The translations under genes and the position numbers were made by a program. Source: Trifolium pratense (Eukaryota > Streptophyta > Magnoliopsida > Fabales > Fabaceae). Taken from it: a DNA stretch of 64,000 nt. Where the stretch lies: positions 18,824,866 to 18,888,865 of the forward strand of contig NC_060065.1 in NCBI RefSeq assembly GCF_020283565.1. Direction: 5' to 3'. Numbering within the stretch: the first letter of the stretch is position 1; each line of letters starts with the position of its first letter. This document shows positions 51,627 through 63,741 of this stretch, piece after piece. A model generated the notes under the pieces. The model did not search any database and was not told where the DNA came from. It saw nothing but the letters and a program-made list of their open reading frames with translations.

Positions 51627-52409
51627 ATGGCAGAATTCAGAAACAACAACACCACCACCAACAATACGACGTCGTCGAAGTTTTCATTCTTCAACCGATC
51701 TTTAACAACGCTTAATTCAAATCGCAACGAAAAACAACCGCTGCAAAAACCCCAAAACCTCGAACGCACCGTTTCGCTTCGCGGTAGGGTTGTTAAAAAG
51801 CTCTGTAGTTTCTTTGAGCCAGCTCAAGAAGAATCACTTTTCATCAATAAACCTAAACCCTTAAAATCAACCGAATCAACATCAGATTCTTCGGTAAAAT
51901 CGTTGAAATTGATCGATTCATCACCGATTGTGAAATTGCCTGGAACAGAAGATCGAATTGTGTTGTATTTTACGAGTTTGCGTGGGATTAGAAGAACATA
52001 TGAAGATTGTTATGCGGTTAGGATGATATTGAGAGGATTTAGGGTTTGGGTTGATGAGAGAGATGTTTCGATGGATAGTTCTTATAGGAAGGAATTGATG
52101 AATGTGTTGGGTGAGAAAAGTATGAAGAATGTGACGCTACCGCAGGTTTTTATTCGAGGGAATTATGTTGGTGGTGCTGAGGTTATAAAGCATCTTTGTG
52201 AGGTTGGTGAATTGGGGAAGATTTTGGAGGGTTTTCCGAAGACGAAAGCTGGGTTTGTTTGTGAGAGTTGTGGTGATGTTAGGTTTATGCCTTGTGGGAA
52301 TTGTAGTGGAAGTAAGAAGGTTTTTGATGAGGATGAAGGGTTGTTGAAGAGGTGTTTGGAATGTAATGAAAATGGATTGGTTCGGTGTCCTAATTGTTGT
52401 AGTTCTTGA
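51627..52409 (+). CDS. Plant glutaredoxin-like protein with C-terminal cysteine-rich module
   Basis: Intronless, 260 residues. Residues 1-~100 are low complexity, with a basic patch TVSLRGRVVKKLCSFFEP (48-65). The glutaredoxin fold spans ~110-203: IVLYFTSLRGIRRTYEDC at the active-site loop, TLPQVFIRG (170-178) with the cis-Pro, and the glutathione-site VGGAEV (181-186). In place of a CPYC or CGFS active site there is SLRGIR, the known signature of the plant At5g39865-like group, so classical thiol-disulfide activity is doubtful. The C-terminus has four CxxC pairs (C212/215, C223/226, C243/246, C254/257), as in a DnaJ-type zinc module, probably binding metal. The ATG is the first in frame after the leader and the length is usual for the group. 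The biological role in plants is poorly known. Confidence 0.93.
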   Translation: MAEFRNNNTTTNNTTSSKFSFFNRSLTTLNSNRNEKQPLQKPQNLERTVSLRGRVVKKLCSFFEPAQEESLFINKPKPLKSTESTSDSSVKSLKLIDSSPIVKLPGTEDRIVLYFTSLRGIRRTYEDCYAVRMILRGFRVWVDERDVSMDSSYRKELMNVLGEKSMKNVTLPQVFIRGNYVGGAEVIKHLCEVGELGKILEGFPKTKAGFVCESCGDVRFMPCGNCSGSKKVFDEDEGLLKRCLECNENGLVRCPNCCSS

Positions 52410-53925
52410 TGTGTTTCGATTTGTGTGTATTAGTAGTAATTGGTGTTTTTTGCAATTGCAAGTTTTTTAGGTGTTGATAAATAATTTGATTAAGATTGAG
52501 GAATTTGGGTTGTTTTTGTCGATGGTGGTGATGTTGATGATATCGCTCTCCCTAAGGTTATCAGAGGGTTTTAAATAAAGGTCAATTGCAGTTAAGATCA
52601 CATCAGCTGTCTCGATTGTTTGTAATATCGAGTAAGGATCACACGATGCAGCTGCAATGTGACTGTGACTGGAATTGAGACCACATCAACCGCCACGATT
52701 CTTTGTAATATCAAGCAAGGATTGCGACATGGGTGTAATTCAAAACCTTGGTTATATCATGATTCAAAGATCTCTTTGAATTTTGTATGTTGGTTTTATT
52801 TGTTTGTTTATTTATGGGAATTGTGTGATGAGCTGAAGCTGATGGTGTTTTCAGCTCCTTGAACAGTATTTTGTTCAAGAGTGTGCTTTTATATCCCAAA
52901 AGAAAAAAATTTGATAACTGGGTTTGAATATGTATGTTTATTGTAGTTCATTCCTCTCCTGGTGAGGAATGTTTCTGATCAAGGGAATGTAAATATGTGT
53001 TGTTATGATATGATCCCTTCGAGGGATGGAAATATTGACATTGAAATTTATATTGAGAGTGGTTTGTTGTCTGTTATAGTGTCTTATTTACATATTTGAT
53101 TTCTCTTATGTCTTGCATTCGAATTTTTGATAGCACATAGGGTTTGAAGGTCTGAACAGCTTCAATTCTGCATGTCAAAATGCAATAATGGCATAGAAAT
53201 GTATTCATCAATGGGAACAGTATCTTTTACTAGTCATGTGATAGTAAGGATTAACAAACAATGACAATTGATGGTTTGGTTGACAATGATTTATGTAGCA
53301 CCAAAAGTTGGTGTCGGATAATGATATATGGTTACATTTAAGCACTGTCATTTTCTTAATTATTGCTGGTATCTATTGATGGTATCTACGTGTTAGTGTC
53401 ATTGTTGTCTCCGGTGTCTGTACTTGTATCGGTGTTTATGATATTGGGTGAGTTTAATGCTTATTTTGCTTACAGACATTTAATATGTTCCCATCTAATG
53501 TTTGTGCTGTTGAAGTAATATAAAATGTCCTTGTGCTTCTAATTGAACACGGTATTCAGTTCATGTAATTTTGATATGACTGTGCTGTTATTTGGTAACA
53601 CATAAGCCTTCATATCAAATTGATTTTCAACTTTTATGTGATCTAAAGTGGCGGGAACAGGATTTTGACAGAGGCTAGACCCATGAGAAGTTAAGAACAA
53701 TTATTTCTGTCTAATATACGTTCATGTGGGTAGTAGTGAAGATTCTTAAATGATATGTTTAATCTACTAGTAAACAATGTTGTAAATTGCTGATAACAAA
53801 AAATAACAGTTTGTTCAAATATCGCTACATAGTAGTAGTGTATCGCAGAACAATAGTAATTTGCTTTAACAATATTTTCTTCTAAATTACTATGATGGAA
53901 TACTTTCTCTAATTCTTTCTATTAG
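52410..53925. other. 3' flank of the glutaredoxin gene, no further gene
   Basis: The first few hundred bases are the probable 3'UTR. Beyond, I see no supported frame or repeat. Confidence 0.45.
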
Positions 53926-53929
53926 AGAT

Positions 53930-54210
53930 TTCTTCAATTTGGATCTCCAGCGAAAACTAAAGAGGGAATGAGAATTCATCACTTGATCTGGATAGCAACA
54001 ACGTGGAGTATTTGGCGAATGAGGAACAATATCAATTTTAGAGCTGAAGTAGCAGGTTTTCAAAGGTTTCTTTGATAGTATTAAAATTTTGTCTTGGTAT
54101 TAATTTTTTTTAGGCAGAGCATGCCGCCTATGTAATTTTATTTTCTTTGAATGGTGTAATAATCTCTTGATGCATCTTAGTAGCATCTAAGAGGTTTTTT
54201 TTTTGTGAAT
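53930..54210 (+). pseudogene. LINE retrotransposon 3' fragment (zf-RVT tail)
   Basis: At 53971-54070 the frame reads RIHHLIWIATTWSIWRMR then NNINFRAEVAGFQRF, the Trp-rich phrase at the end of the zinc-binding RT-associated domain of plant LINEs. It stops soon after and is followed by a short 3' tail ending in a T-run. Strongly truncated remnant. Confidence 0.55.
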
Positions 54211-55462
54211 TGTAAGAGTTTGAATATCCTTTTTACTCCTTACTAATTTCATCATTTGCTTATATAAAAAAAAATGAATCAACAAAAATGTTATTTTTAT
54301 TAGACAAACGAGTCAATAAAAAAATAAACCAAATGCATAAATTTTTGTTGACATATTTATCTCTTACCCCCTTTACTCCTGATTATAAGAAAACATTTAT
54401 TTTTAGATACATTCAAAATTTAATGTATTTAGACTAGATACATTAAACTTTCAATATATCTAGAAAATGAATCTCTTCTTATAATTAGGACCAGAGAAAG
54501 TATAAAAAAGGACAACATGAAATGTGTAGCACTATGTTTCATGTAAGATTTTGTTCAACATTCTATGTTTGATATTTGGTACGAGGCTCTTTTCCTAGTT
54601 TCAAGCCAGTCATATGTAGAGAAGACCAATGCCCTCAAGTTGAATATATTCCTGCTTTGTACTTTAGCTTTCAATTTCAGCAAACTACTAGGAAACTAGG
54701 AACATTGTTCTCTAGTATTCTCTCACATGGGGCAACTTTTTTTCCCCCCTAAGTTTAATCAATTTTTTCCCCACATCTTTTGTAAGTTTAAACTTCAATC
54801 TCGATTGGCAAATATTATTTAATTAAAAATGACCTTTCTGATGAAAAATAGTAGTAAGTGCTGAAACATAAGCTTATGGAGATTTGAATGTGGTAAAAAA
54901 AAGGAGGGTGTTAATAGTTTTTCCCCACACCTAATCTGGAAAAAGAAAAGTACGAGTACTAACAGGTAAAAATTGCCAGAAGAAAAGACCCCCAATTTAA
55001 GAGGTGAAAAGAGAAATCATCATATAATTTTGAACTTAATATAATATTGACAATTTATTTTTAATTTAGAAATTGAAGTGGTACAAATTTTAATTAAAGA
55101 AAATATATAAAAAAAATCAATATATTATTAATTCTAGGTTCAAATATGATTTTATTCTCTACAAAATTGTGATTTTAAAGTTTAGTCCCTATTAAATTTT
55201 AATGGGAATTTTAGTTCTTCATAATAATGCAATTGTAAGAATAGTCCCTATTTTAAAGACTTTTTACAAAAAATGCATGCATTTAATCATCAAAATAGTC
55301 CCTATAAAATGCAAATAGGGACTAAAAGTGAATAAACTTTTTTTGAGGGGTGTTTTAGGGACTAAACATATTTAACACTTAATTCTAAAATAAATTATAT
55401 CAATTTTTAATATCAGATAAATCACACACAATATTGGTTATCTTTCATTTTCATAAGTTAAA
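54211..55462. other. AT-rich intergenic DNA with a decayed MITE-like stretch
   Basis: 55140-55370 carries paired phrases TAGTCCCTATTAAA / AAATAGGGACTAAA, as in legume MITEs of the 'GGGACTAAA' style, with no exact ends. No gene. Confidence 0.4.
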
Positions 55463-55471
55463 TATGATTTT

Positions 55472-56286
55472 GGCTTAAATGCAGTTTTACCCCCCTATTT
55501 TGAAAAATGCGGAATTTTACCCCCTTATTTTAAAATTCGGAATTTTAGCCCCCCTATTTTATAATTTGTTGGATTTTGCCCCTCCACCAAAAATTTGCAC
55601 AAAATCTGCTTCTGAGTCTCAAGTTCAAAGCTTCGCACAGAACTCAATTTGGATTAATAATTCACCAAACTGGTACCAAAACGACCGCAATCGAGTTAGT
55701 TTTCCACAGAATCAAACTCCACAAAATTTGGACTTACAGAGAGAGATTAATTACCGTTTTAGTGAAGGTCTGTTCAAATTAATTATCGTATGAAACTACT
55801 ACTGGTATTTTCGTCATGCCTCTCACCCTGTAGCTAATTTTTTAATACTATTTATATGCATGGAAAGCTAACGAAATTATCCTTGTTGGCATTTCAATTT
55901 CGTCGAATTTGGAGTTACGATGCGTTCGGTAGACGATGTTGAATTTGAAGATCACAAGTAGATTTCTGTAGAATTAGTAATTGGACAGATCTTCACTAAA
56001 ACGGTAATTAATCTCTCTTTGTAACTCCAAATTTAGCGGGGTTTGATTCTGTGGAAAGCTAACTCGATTACGGTCGTTTAGGTATCAATTTTGTGAATTA
56101 TGGATCCAAATTGAGTTATGTACGAAGCTTTGAACTTGAGGCTCAGAAGCATATTTTGTGCAGAATTTTGGTGGGGGGCAAAATCCAACAAATTATAAAA
56201 TAGGAGGGGTAAAATTCCGCATTTTAAAATAGGGAGGTAAAATTCCGCATTTTTCAAAACATGGGGGGTAAAACTGCATTTAAGCC
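55472..56286. mobile_element. Mutator-like MITE with long inverted repeats (815 bp)
   Basis: Ends GGCTTAAATGCAGTTTTAC and the inverse GTAAAACTGCATTTAAGCC, with an exact 9-bp TSD TATGATTTT (55463-55471, 56287-56295). The inverted arms are ~320 bp and include CCCCCTATTTT / AAAATAGG and mirrored CTCAATTTGGAT segments. Same terminal style as the three smaller copies, but a different interior. The frames in it are incidental. Confidence 0.9.
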
Positions 56287-56756
56287 TATGATTTTTTTTA
56301 AACATAAGTTAAATATGATTTTTTTTAAACATAAATTAAACACAAATTTTTAAGATAATGAATAACTTGTTGTCTTGGACAATGTATCAAAGTAAGTTCT
56401 TTGTCTCCTAATTTGTTCAGTCGTAAAAATAGTTTTAAAATCAAACACAATACAATTGAAATTGTCCTATCAAGTCTCTTATTTTTTTAGCCGCATCCTA
56501 AAATGGGGCTTTGCTCAAAGAAAAATCTTTTGAACATGGTAAAGGAATTGATTCTACCTTTTTGGGTGTCCCTATGTTTGGTGATTCCAATTTTGTGCAA
56601 CTTAGTAACCATGAAAATTCAATATAACTTGGTAACCATGAAAATAACCTTTAACATAGGAGCAATCCCTTCAAGTGACATAATAAAATACAAGAGGGAA
56701 AGAGACATAACAATGTACATGTAGATAAATGCTCCAACATTTTTTTGTAGTTCAAT

Positions 56757-59720
56757 CTATTGAGTAAGAGGAACACACTCAAGCTCAATTTCAAGAACAC
56801 CTCTCTCAACATTCTGTAGCCTCACTGAGATTTCTTGTTTGATCTTTCCTTCATCAAGGGATATGGTACCATCTCTAACAAGACTGTTGTTCTTGCTTGC
56901 TACAAATTTCTCAAACTGCATGGGCTCATTGCTTGAAGATTTTTCATATGCAATTGCAGCTAAAACAAGTGGTTGAATGTCTATTTCAGCCTCACCCATA
57001 AAATCATCAGTTGAAAATGTATCTTTATCATACACTAGCTGCATATATAAGAAAAATTAGTATGAATAAATGTATAATGATGATTTGGACAATCTGATAA
57101 AGATCAGACGGTCCACGTTTTGACTTTCATAAATCAGGTCTACAATCCAAAGTCAGAACGTGAGTTGTCTGATCTTGACCTAATGCTCTGGATAAACGAC
57201 TGCGTGAATGTAGGGAATCCAAAATATATATATGCAAAAACTAAGCCATTTTGATTTCTATAATTGAACTTACCACTTTAAGGGGAGGAATGTTTTCTGG
57301 AATTGATAGCATTAGACTTTCATTCCAAACTGGATTCAAATTGTTCTTTATAACGCGCGTTTTTACAGACTGCAAGAACATATATTAAAAGTGTTATACT
57401 ATACATTTTTCATTTACTCCATTTTCATTTGTTTGCATTTTTCAAGTAATCTATAAATTGAAGAACGCTTACTTGGTGTCCCAAAGAAAGGATCACATAA
57501 GGGTCACTGGTCATTACATCTCTAACAGCCAAGTGAGTGCCTTTCACAACATTAACCTTAATCAACCCTACAAATTCAACCATACCTGCCTATAACAGTA
57601 AATAGGAACAAAACTAAGTATTCAGAACAAAAAAATTAATCAACATTTCAATAAGTTTATCATTTTTCCTTTTTTTCTTTTGGTCAGGTAGCCTAGTCAG
57701 CTGTTATCGTATTCTAAAGTGACAAATAATTTGAGACAGAGATATTCTAAATACGACACTTATATACGACACGTATAAAGTGATTAAAGCCTAAATTTTC
57801 GTAAGTTATTCTTAACACTATATAGCATATTTGTTGCATCAAATGACTAAAAAATGAGTACTTCAAATGAAACATTACCAATGAGGTACTCTTCTTTGAA
57901 GAAGACTTGTGCTCGGAATCTTTTCTTGCCCAACTATTTCGAAATGCATGTCCAATACGATGTTTTGTCGGGGCTTTGTCGTATTTTTTCTGGTCCATAT
58001 GAAAAGTGTAACATGAAGAACCACTCTGAAACAATGATAAACTTCTTCCTTGTTGAGCTGGTACAATTGCGCATGCTGCATTGTCGTCGCACTCCATGAA
58101 TAGTAATTGTTCATATTTTTTCCTGAAAAATCAATAGGACATTTCTTAATAAGAAAGGTGTAATTGTATTTCATCAACAAGAAAACAATTAAAGAGAGTT
58201 ATATTTCGTTTTAGTCACCTGATATACTCGGAGCGCTCTTCGATCGAGGTATGTGGTTTTGGTTTTTTTATATGACTTGGGAGGAAAGCTTCATACTTTT
58301 TATTTAACAGTGTATTTCCACCTAACTTCTCTAATGCATCAACTTGTTCATCTGTCCATTGATCTAGCTTCAATGATGCAACCTGCATTAAACAAACATG
58401 TAGTGGTAATGTAGCAGAATTTAAGTTTCAATTTTGATTAAGGTTCTGTTTGGATTAACAACTTAGCTATTCTGTCTTGTACTGTCCTGTATTGTTATGT
58501 CCAGTACTTATATTTTGCAGATAAAACAGACCCGCAATGTTTAGAAACATACCTTTGATATGTGGACTCCTAGACTTCTATGTACACCCGAACACTTTAT
58601 GCAAATAAATACTCCAAGACTTGAAGATCTGATATTCAATAAATAAATGTAATGAATAAGAACAACTATGAACTAATGATAAAGAGATTAGCTATTGAAA
58701 TTGATGATGTTATTTCAAAAAGAGTAATGAAAAATCCTAACAAATTGGATGGCTACGAAAAACGGACTAACACTTACACCCATTTTGGCTCTGGAGTTCC
58801 GCAATCGGCGCAAAACTTGTTTCCAGCTTGATGCATCAGACTTGATAGTCTTTTGTGTGGACCTAATAATTGATGAAAAGGATTACGAGGTTAAGTTTTC
58901 ATGGAGACGAAACTAAGCTAAGTTTCCTCTGCAGCATCTGCATAGTGCGGTACGCTGCAAAGCTATTAGATTTAGAGAGATAAATTATAAATTCATTTAG
59001 TACTCTAGATCTAAATGTTTTGCAACGTCTTGCGCTATGAAGTCAATGCAGAGGAATCAATACACAACATTGTACATTACTAAGTTAGCTAGTTAAGAAA
59101 CTTCTATTCTCTACCCTACCAAATCTCTCATTATATTATTTATTCTACATTTCTATTGTGTAGAACTATATATTTATATCAATCATTAAGGTATATAATT
59201 TTGTTCAATCTAGAATGCTAAGTACAGTAGCTAGTGCATTTTGGTGAACATAAATGTCAATTTGAAACTTCTCTAATTTCAACATTTCTTTCTTCCAACA
59301 TTTCTTTCTTCCATAAAACTACATATGGGCTCAAGTGGTTAATGAGGTTCCCTAGGATGGATCGTTCGGGAGAACCTAGAATTCTTGGCCAGACTTTCCT
59401 AACCTCATGGCTGAACTTTGGATTACTGGGCCCCTTACTCGGGGAACCAGAGGGGTAATGCCAAAAAAAACTACATTTTATAAAGTTGTTTTTCATGTTT
59501 TTTACAAAAAATGTGTGAAATGAAAACATGAAATGTTCATATGATTTTTTATATTATAAAAATGTATGAATAAATCTATTGATATTTTTGTGCAAAATTA
59601 ATCATTCCACTATTTTGAGGGGTTTGAGAGGGGTGTATATAGAAAAAAAGTTGATGAAATGTTCTTACCTGATACATCTTTAGTATCAGAATTTCGATGT
59701 GGTGAAGACATCTCTAGCAT
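56757..59720 (-). CDS. ArfGAP with C2 domain (AGD11/12/13-like), 8 exons
   Basis: Exons (minus strand): 59720-59669, 58862-58778, 58628-58553, 58382-58219, 58122-57879, 57589-57473, 57369-57274, 57038-56757. GT-AG, phases agree; 1116 nt, 371 residues. The ArfGAP domain is at ~19-126 with zinc finger C35/C38/C55/C58 (CX2CX16CX2C) and the arginine finger R63 in [10 protein letters not shown] Ser/Lys-rich linker (127-207) is followed by a C2 domain (~210-310) with acidic residues D231, D236, D282, D284 and D290, suited to calcium binding, and a C-terminus ending in [10 protein letters not shown]. Known for the family: these proteins stimulate GTP hydrolysis on Arf GTPases in vesicle transport and bind phospholipids, e.g. 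PI3P, through C2. The start could be residue 1 (59720) or the second Met (59711). Length fits the family (~330-380). Complete and apparently functional. Confidence 0.93.
59325..59470 (+). mobile_element. Possible SINE-like or other short repeat in the first intron of the ArfGAP gene
   Basis: GC-richer insert with GGGCTCAAGTGGTTAATGAG (A-box-like) and TCGTTCGGGAGAACC in an otherwise AT-rich intron, followed by an A-run. B box is poor and ends are not fixed. Confidence 0.3.
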
Positions 59721-62265
59721 CCAATATTTGAAACCAAAATAAAGAAATTATGCTAGAATTTGCAACCAGCCATGTGTGAGTTACTTTTCTGCATGTAGAT
59801 ACAAGAAATTGCACATATCAAATATGTAATCATCATCTAGCACAAATCACCTATAAAACAAAAAAAAAAAAAAAAAAACACACATAAATGATGAACAATA
59901 TTTTTTGAATTGAAATTCTTTATATATATTGTAACATACCTGTCTTCTTTTATATTTTGGCATCAAAACTCAATGGCAAATTGTTATGTGAAACATACCA
60001 AAAGACCAATTCAAAGAAATTGTGTCCAATTGATGAGGTTGTGAACAAATTGAAAAACCTTAAAATGTTTTCAAAAGGGTCTTTGGAAAAAATGTTTTTG
60101 ACAAGAATTGAAGGTGAAAGGTTGAAGAAAATTTAGGAAAATTGCATTGAAGAAAGAGAAATTTGGAAACTTTGTGTTGTGATTATGGGAGTGGCAACAA
60201 ATCCACAGAATGGATTTGTCACAAAAAAATAAAAATCACAAACAGGCTTTTAGGGTAAAAAGAGACAGGTCAGAATTTGTTTTTCTTTTCTAACAAATTT
60301 TATCTTTAATTTTTTTTTTAAATCCTTAGGCATCAAATTATGGTATATAGTGATTTTAATTTTTAACAGAAAACAGACACTAATGTTCTGGATAAGGATA
60401 ATATGGTACTTATTTAGGATGCACACATGATCAATATCAACTACTTACCCAAAAATAGAAGTTTACACCATACATAGTAAATATCATGACAAGATTTTGG
60501 AGTTAACTTAAGTGTCATTCTACCATGTATCGTAGGCCACGTTAAAAAAAAAATTGTGTTTGAAAAACCAGTTTTAATTTTAAACTTAGTGAACAGGGTG
60601 GAAAAAATGCAGGGCGAAATGTGCTCGCTAGACAGTAAAGTCACCATCAAAGTGTTTTTTTTTTTTTGAAAAGGGGAACGTCGATAAACCCCTTTAAGAA
60701 CGAGAAAAAGGTCATCACAACCAAATTTCGGGTTCAGGAGTCGGTTATGCGAGGGGAAGGTATTAACACCCTCACATCCGTTGTATCCAACGAGAACCGT
60801 CGATTAGTTTAGCGCTTGATTAGGTGTTAATTTTATGTTTGTTCGTTTATTATTAATGTGGATTGAAAATAGAAAGTTTGGTTTTAAATAAAGGGAAAAA
60901 TGATTTTTTATTAGTGTGCTTGACAAGAGTGATCCCTTGCTCCTACGTATCCCCAGTGACTTGTTTCACTCCGATAGTATCATAAATGGAGTCAATGCAT
61001 AGGAAATGAATGCATTTCCATACAATTAAGTTAAGTGAAATACATACGACATAATCTGGATTATATCACATTACTTATAGAGTCAAACCCACAGAATCTG
61101 GATTTTAAAAAAGGGTTTTAAAATTGCATCTCCACATGAGTCAAACCCACAGAATCAAAACAACTAAGTTTAAAACCCAAAAATCAAATCATACACATAT
61201 ATATACAAATACATAGCAGCAAAGCAAACAGTACAGATAAAAACATCAGAAACAGTAATTTATGATGAGACATGATGAATATAGAGTAAACTGATAATTT
61301 TAAAGGGTAACCTGGAGTGCAGTGAATTCCTCCTTGCGTGAGTATTTTCCTCCCTCCGCTAGCTGTAAAATTTTAGTTGTGTTTTATAGGGTTGAAATTA
61401 GGTTTAGGCATTCAATTGTAATTGTTCTGAATTTGGAATGCTTTGATGATGATGATTTGGAATTGATGGGGGAATTCATTTGTTCCTATTTTGTTTGAAT
61501 TGGAAACAAAATTAAAACCGGAAGCTTGAAAAATGGGAGAATTGGCGCGCGCAGCTGTACTCTTGCTTGCTGCTTTTTGTTTGATTTTTTTTTTGTTGTT
61601 ACTAATCTATAATAATTAATAATATCTTTGATTTTTTAATAGCAATTAGAGATAGGCACGAACGCGCATGTCTGACCCGCTAATAATAATAATAAAAATA
61701 CCTAGCTATTTTTGGTCACTATAAAATTATTATGTACCTAGTTTTCTTTTTATAAGATATTATGCACGTAGTTTTAATCATTGTTTAAAAAAGAAAAGGA
61801 GTATTTGAAGCTGTGCGAAGAAGATGGGTGTTGTTTACAAAAGAAAATGAGTATTTGAAAATGAGTATGTAGGGGGAGTTTTGGAGAAGACTAGCGATGT
61901 AGTTACATTCTAAATAAAAAGTATTAAAAATTTCAAAGTGGTGTTATCTTTTCAACTTACCGGGCCGGTTAACAGGTTAAAGAATAAAAAATGGATGTGA
62001 TACGGGCTTAATGTTATAGGAGTGTGTTAAAGGGATGTGTTTGAGAGTGTGTCCCTAGCAATGCTCGTTAAACCAATTTGTATTTTCGAATGACTATTTT
62101 ATAGACATGTTTAAAACATTAAAGAAAGTTTTTTTTTTTTAAAAAAAAACTCTCAAAATATAATTTCTAAGGAAAGATTTTTGTTACTTTTATTTTTATT
62201 TTTTTTAATCAAATAAATTTAATTCATATCATCAACTAATAAATGTTCAATAAATAAAGGAATAA
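59721..62265. other. Intergenic region upstream of the ArfGAP gene; possible LTR fragment
   Basis: 59721-60250 should hold the ArfGAP leader and promoter. 60655-60830 (AAGGGGAACGTCG.., GCGAGGGGAAGGTATTA, CATCCGTTGTATCCAACGAG) resembles retrotransposon sequence common in legumes, but has no pair. 60830-62265 shows nothing I can name. Confidence 0.35.
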
Positions 62266-62269
62266 TCTT

Positions 62270-63000
62270 AAATCTATGGAAATTAGTCCAAACATTGACC
62301 GCACTAGCAAGAGTATGAGCAACCAAATTCGCTTATCTCCTAACAAACTTAACATCATAGTTTACATAAGGAGATGCCATAAGAAGAATAATGTCATTAT
62401 TAAACTAAATTCTGATTTGTCCCATCTTCTCGAATGGATAACGTCAACCAACAACTTTGAGTCACTTTCAAATTGAACTCGCTCAAATCCACGATGGATA
62501 GCCTCTTTCATAACATGTAATAGTGCACATGCTTCGCCTTCTACTATCGAATAAAAAGGTTACTTCCATTGAGTTTTCAGCCATAAACCGCCCATTCTTC
62601 CACCTTGGCTCAGTGACGGAATATCATCATTCCAGATCTTGTCGTTTCGGTTATGCAAAATGCATCAAAATAACTATGTGACCTGCCCTATCGTTGCACC
62701 GTCATCATTTCTGCACATTCCAAACACACTGTCTGAGACTGTCCCGTGATGGTACGCTGCATTCTGCAGCAACTGTGACAGATCTGCTACCGATCAACAC
62801 TCGCAGGCTGCTACGCATCCAAAAAACACATGAACATCATCCTCTACCTCAACATTGCACACATGACAACTTAGTTCACATTCTACATAACATTGTGTCA
62901 ATTGAACCCGTGTCGGCAGACACCCCCTACATAACCTCCAGAGTAAGTGACGCGTTTTGTTAGGAGTTTGAGTTTGAGCTTTCTAAATATCATTCCAATT
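62270..63000 (-). pseudogene. LINE remnant: RNase H-like and zf-RVT end, minus strand
   Basis: Minus-strand phrases include EGEACALLHVMKEAIHRGF and RVQFESDSKLLVDVIHS at 62560-62440, then WDKSEFSLI. This is the pattern of the plant RNase H-like (RVT_3) domain at the end of LINE-type reverse transcriptases. Upstream on the same strand (62960-62600) lie pieces that suit the zinc-binding domain. Stops and frameshifts interrupt it throughout; not functional. Confidence 0.6.
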
Positions 63001-63284
63001 ACCTTCTACATGGTGTCCATCGCTTCAAACAATACATCGCATGGCTAGGTTGTATCCAGAGTTAACTGAATATCACTCGTTCCTTTCCTCATCCGAAACC
63101 ACTTTATCCTCCTTAACCAGACTAATAAGAGGGATTGCAATAATCATTTCCACTAGCAGTCCTGTAAACAATATCTAATTCTAATCATGTCAAACAAGAA
63201 ATTATTAAAAAATGTTAAAGTTAAAAAATAATAAAACAATTTTAAAAATTTTAAAGTTTAAATAAAATAAATAAATAAAAATTC

Positions 63285-63415
63285 TAAGTCCTGAGAGTTT
63301 AACTCAATTAGTAGAGACATCGCATTATATGGTATATGTAGGGATTCGGGTTCGAACCCCGATCATCCCACTAAAATGAAATTTCTAGTTACTCGACTAC
63401 TTGAAGAAAAAAAAT
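63285..63415 (+). mobile_element. tRNA-derived SINE
   Basis: GTCCTGAGAGTTTAACTCAA and TTAGTAGAGACATCGC include an A-box-like motif, then GGGTTCGAACCCC is a near-perfect B box ~45 bp downstream. The following TAGTTACTCGACTACTTGA and A-run fit the body and tail of a common legume SINE. It cannot fold as a functional tRNA. Confidence 0.7.
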
Positions 63416-63603
63416 TCTATGAACAAAATTAAAGTTTAAATATTCTTCTATTTATTTATTTTTTTTTGACGCAATATTCTTCTATTCCATGAACAAAAAA
63501 AAAAGGGTAAATATTCTTCTATTCTCTCTATCAAAAAAATATTCTTCTATTCTATCAACGAAATTTGCTTTAAAGTCTGATTCCAGCCTCAATCCTTCCT
63601 GCA

Positions 63604-63741
63604 ATGAGCGACATCCTCTCTCGTCTAGCAGCAACAACAACAACACATCATAATAGGTGCGAACTGAAACTATCGTCGTTGCATTTCCAATTTTATAATC
63701 TATGTTCTCTGGTTTGTTACATTTCACTCTTTTATTTTCTC
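63604..63741 (+). other. Short open frame near the window end, possible first exon
   Basis: ATGAGCGACATCCTCTC opens MSDILSRLAATTTTHHNR, after which a GGTGCG could serve as a weak donor. The Ser/Thr-rich start resembles a plant leader or transit peptide, but nothing downstream in the window confirms a gene. Could equally be chance. Confidence 0.2.

Noticed and set aside
51227..51705. Ser/Leu- and Arg/Glu-rich open frames around the CT repeats
   Set aside because: Low-complexity translations of (CT)n in the glutaredoxin leader, or shadows of that gene.
57747..58180. Alternative plus- and minus-strand frames over ArfGAP exon 5
   Set aside because: The spliced frame continuous with the flanking exons is the only one with domain support.
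63285..63415. Possible tRNA gene
   Set aside because: A and B boxes are present but the sequence cannot form a cloverleaf; it fits a tRNA-derived SINE.
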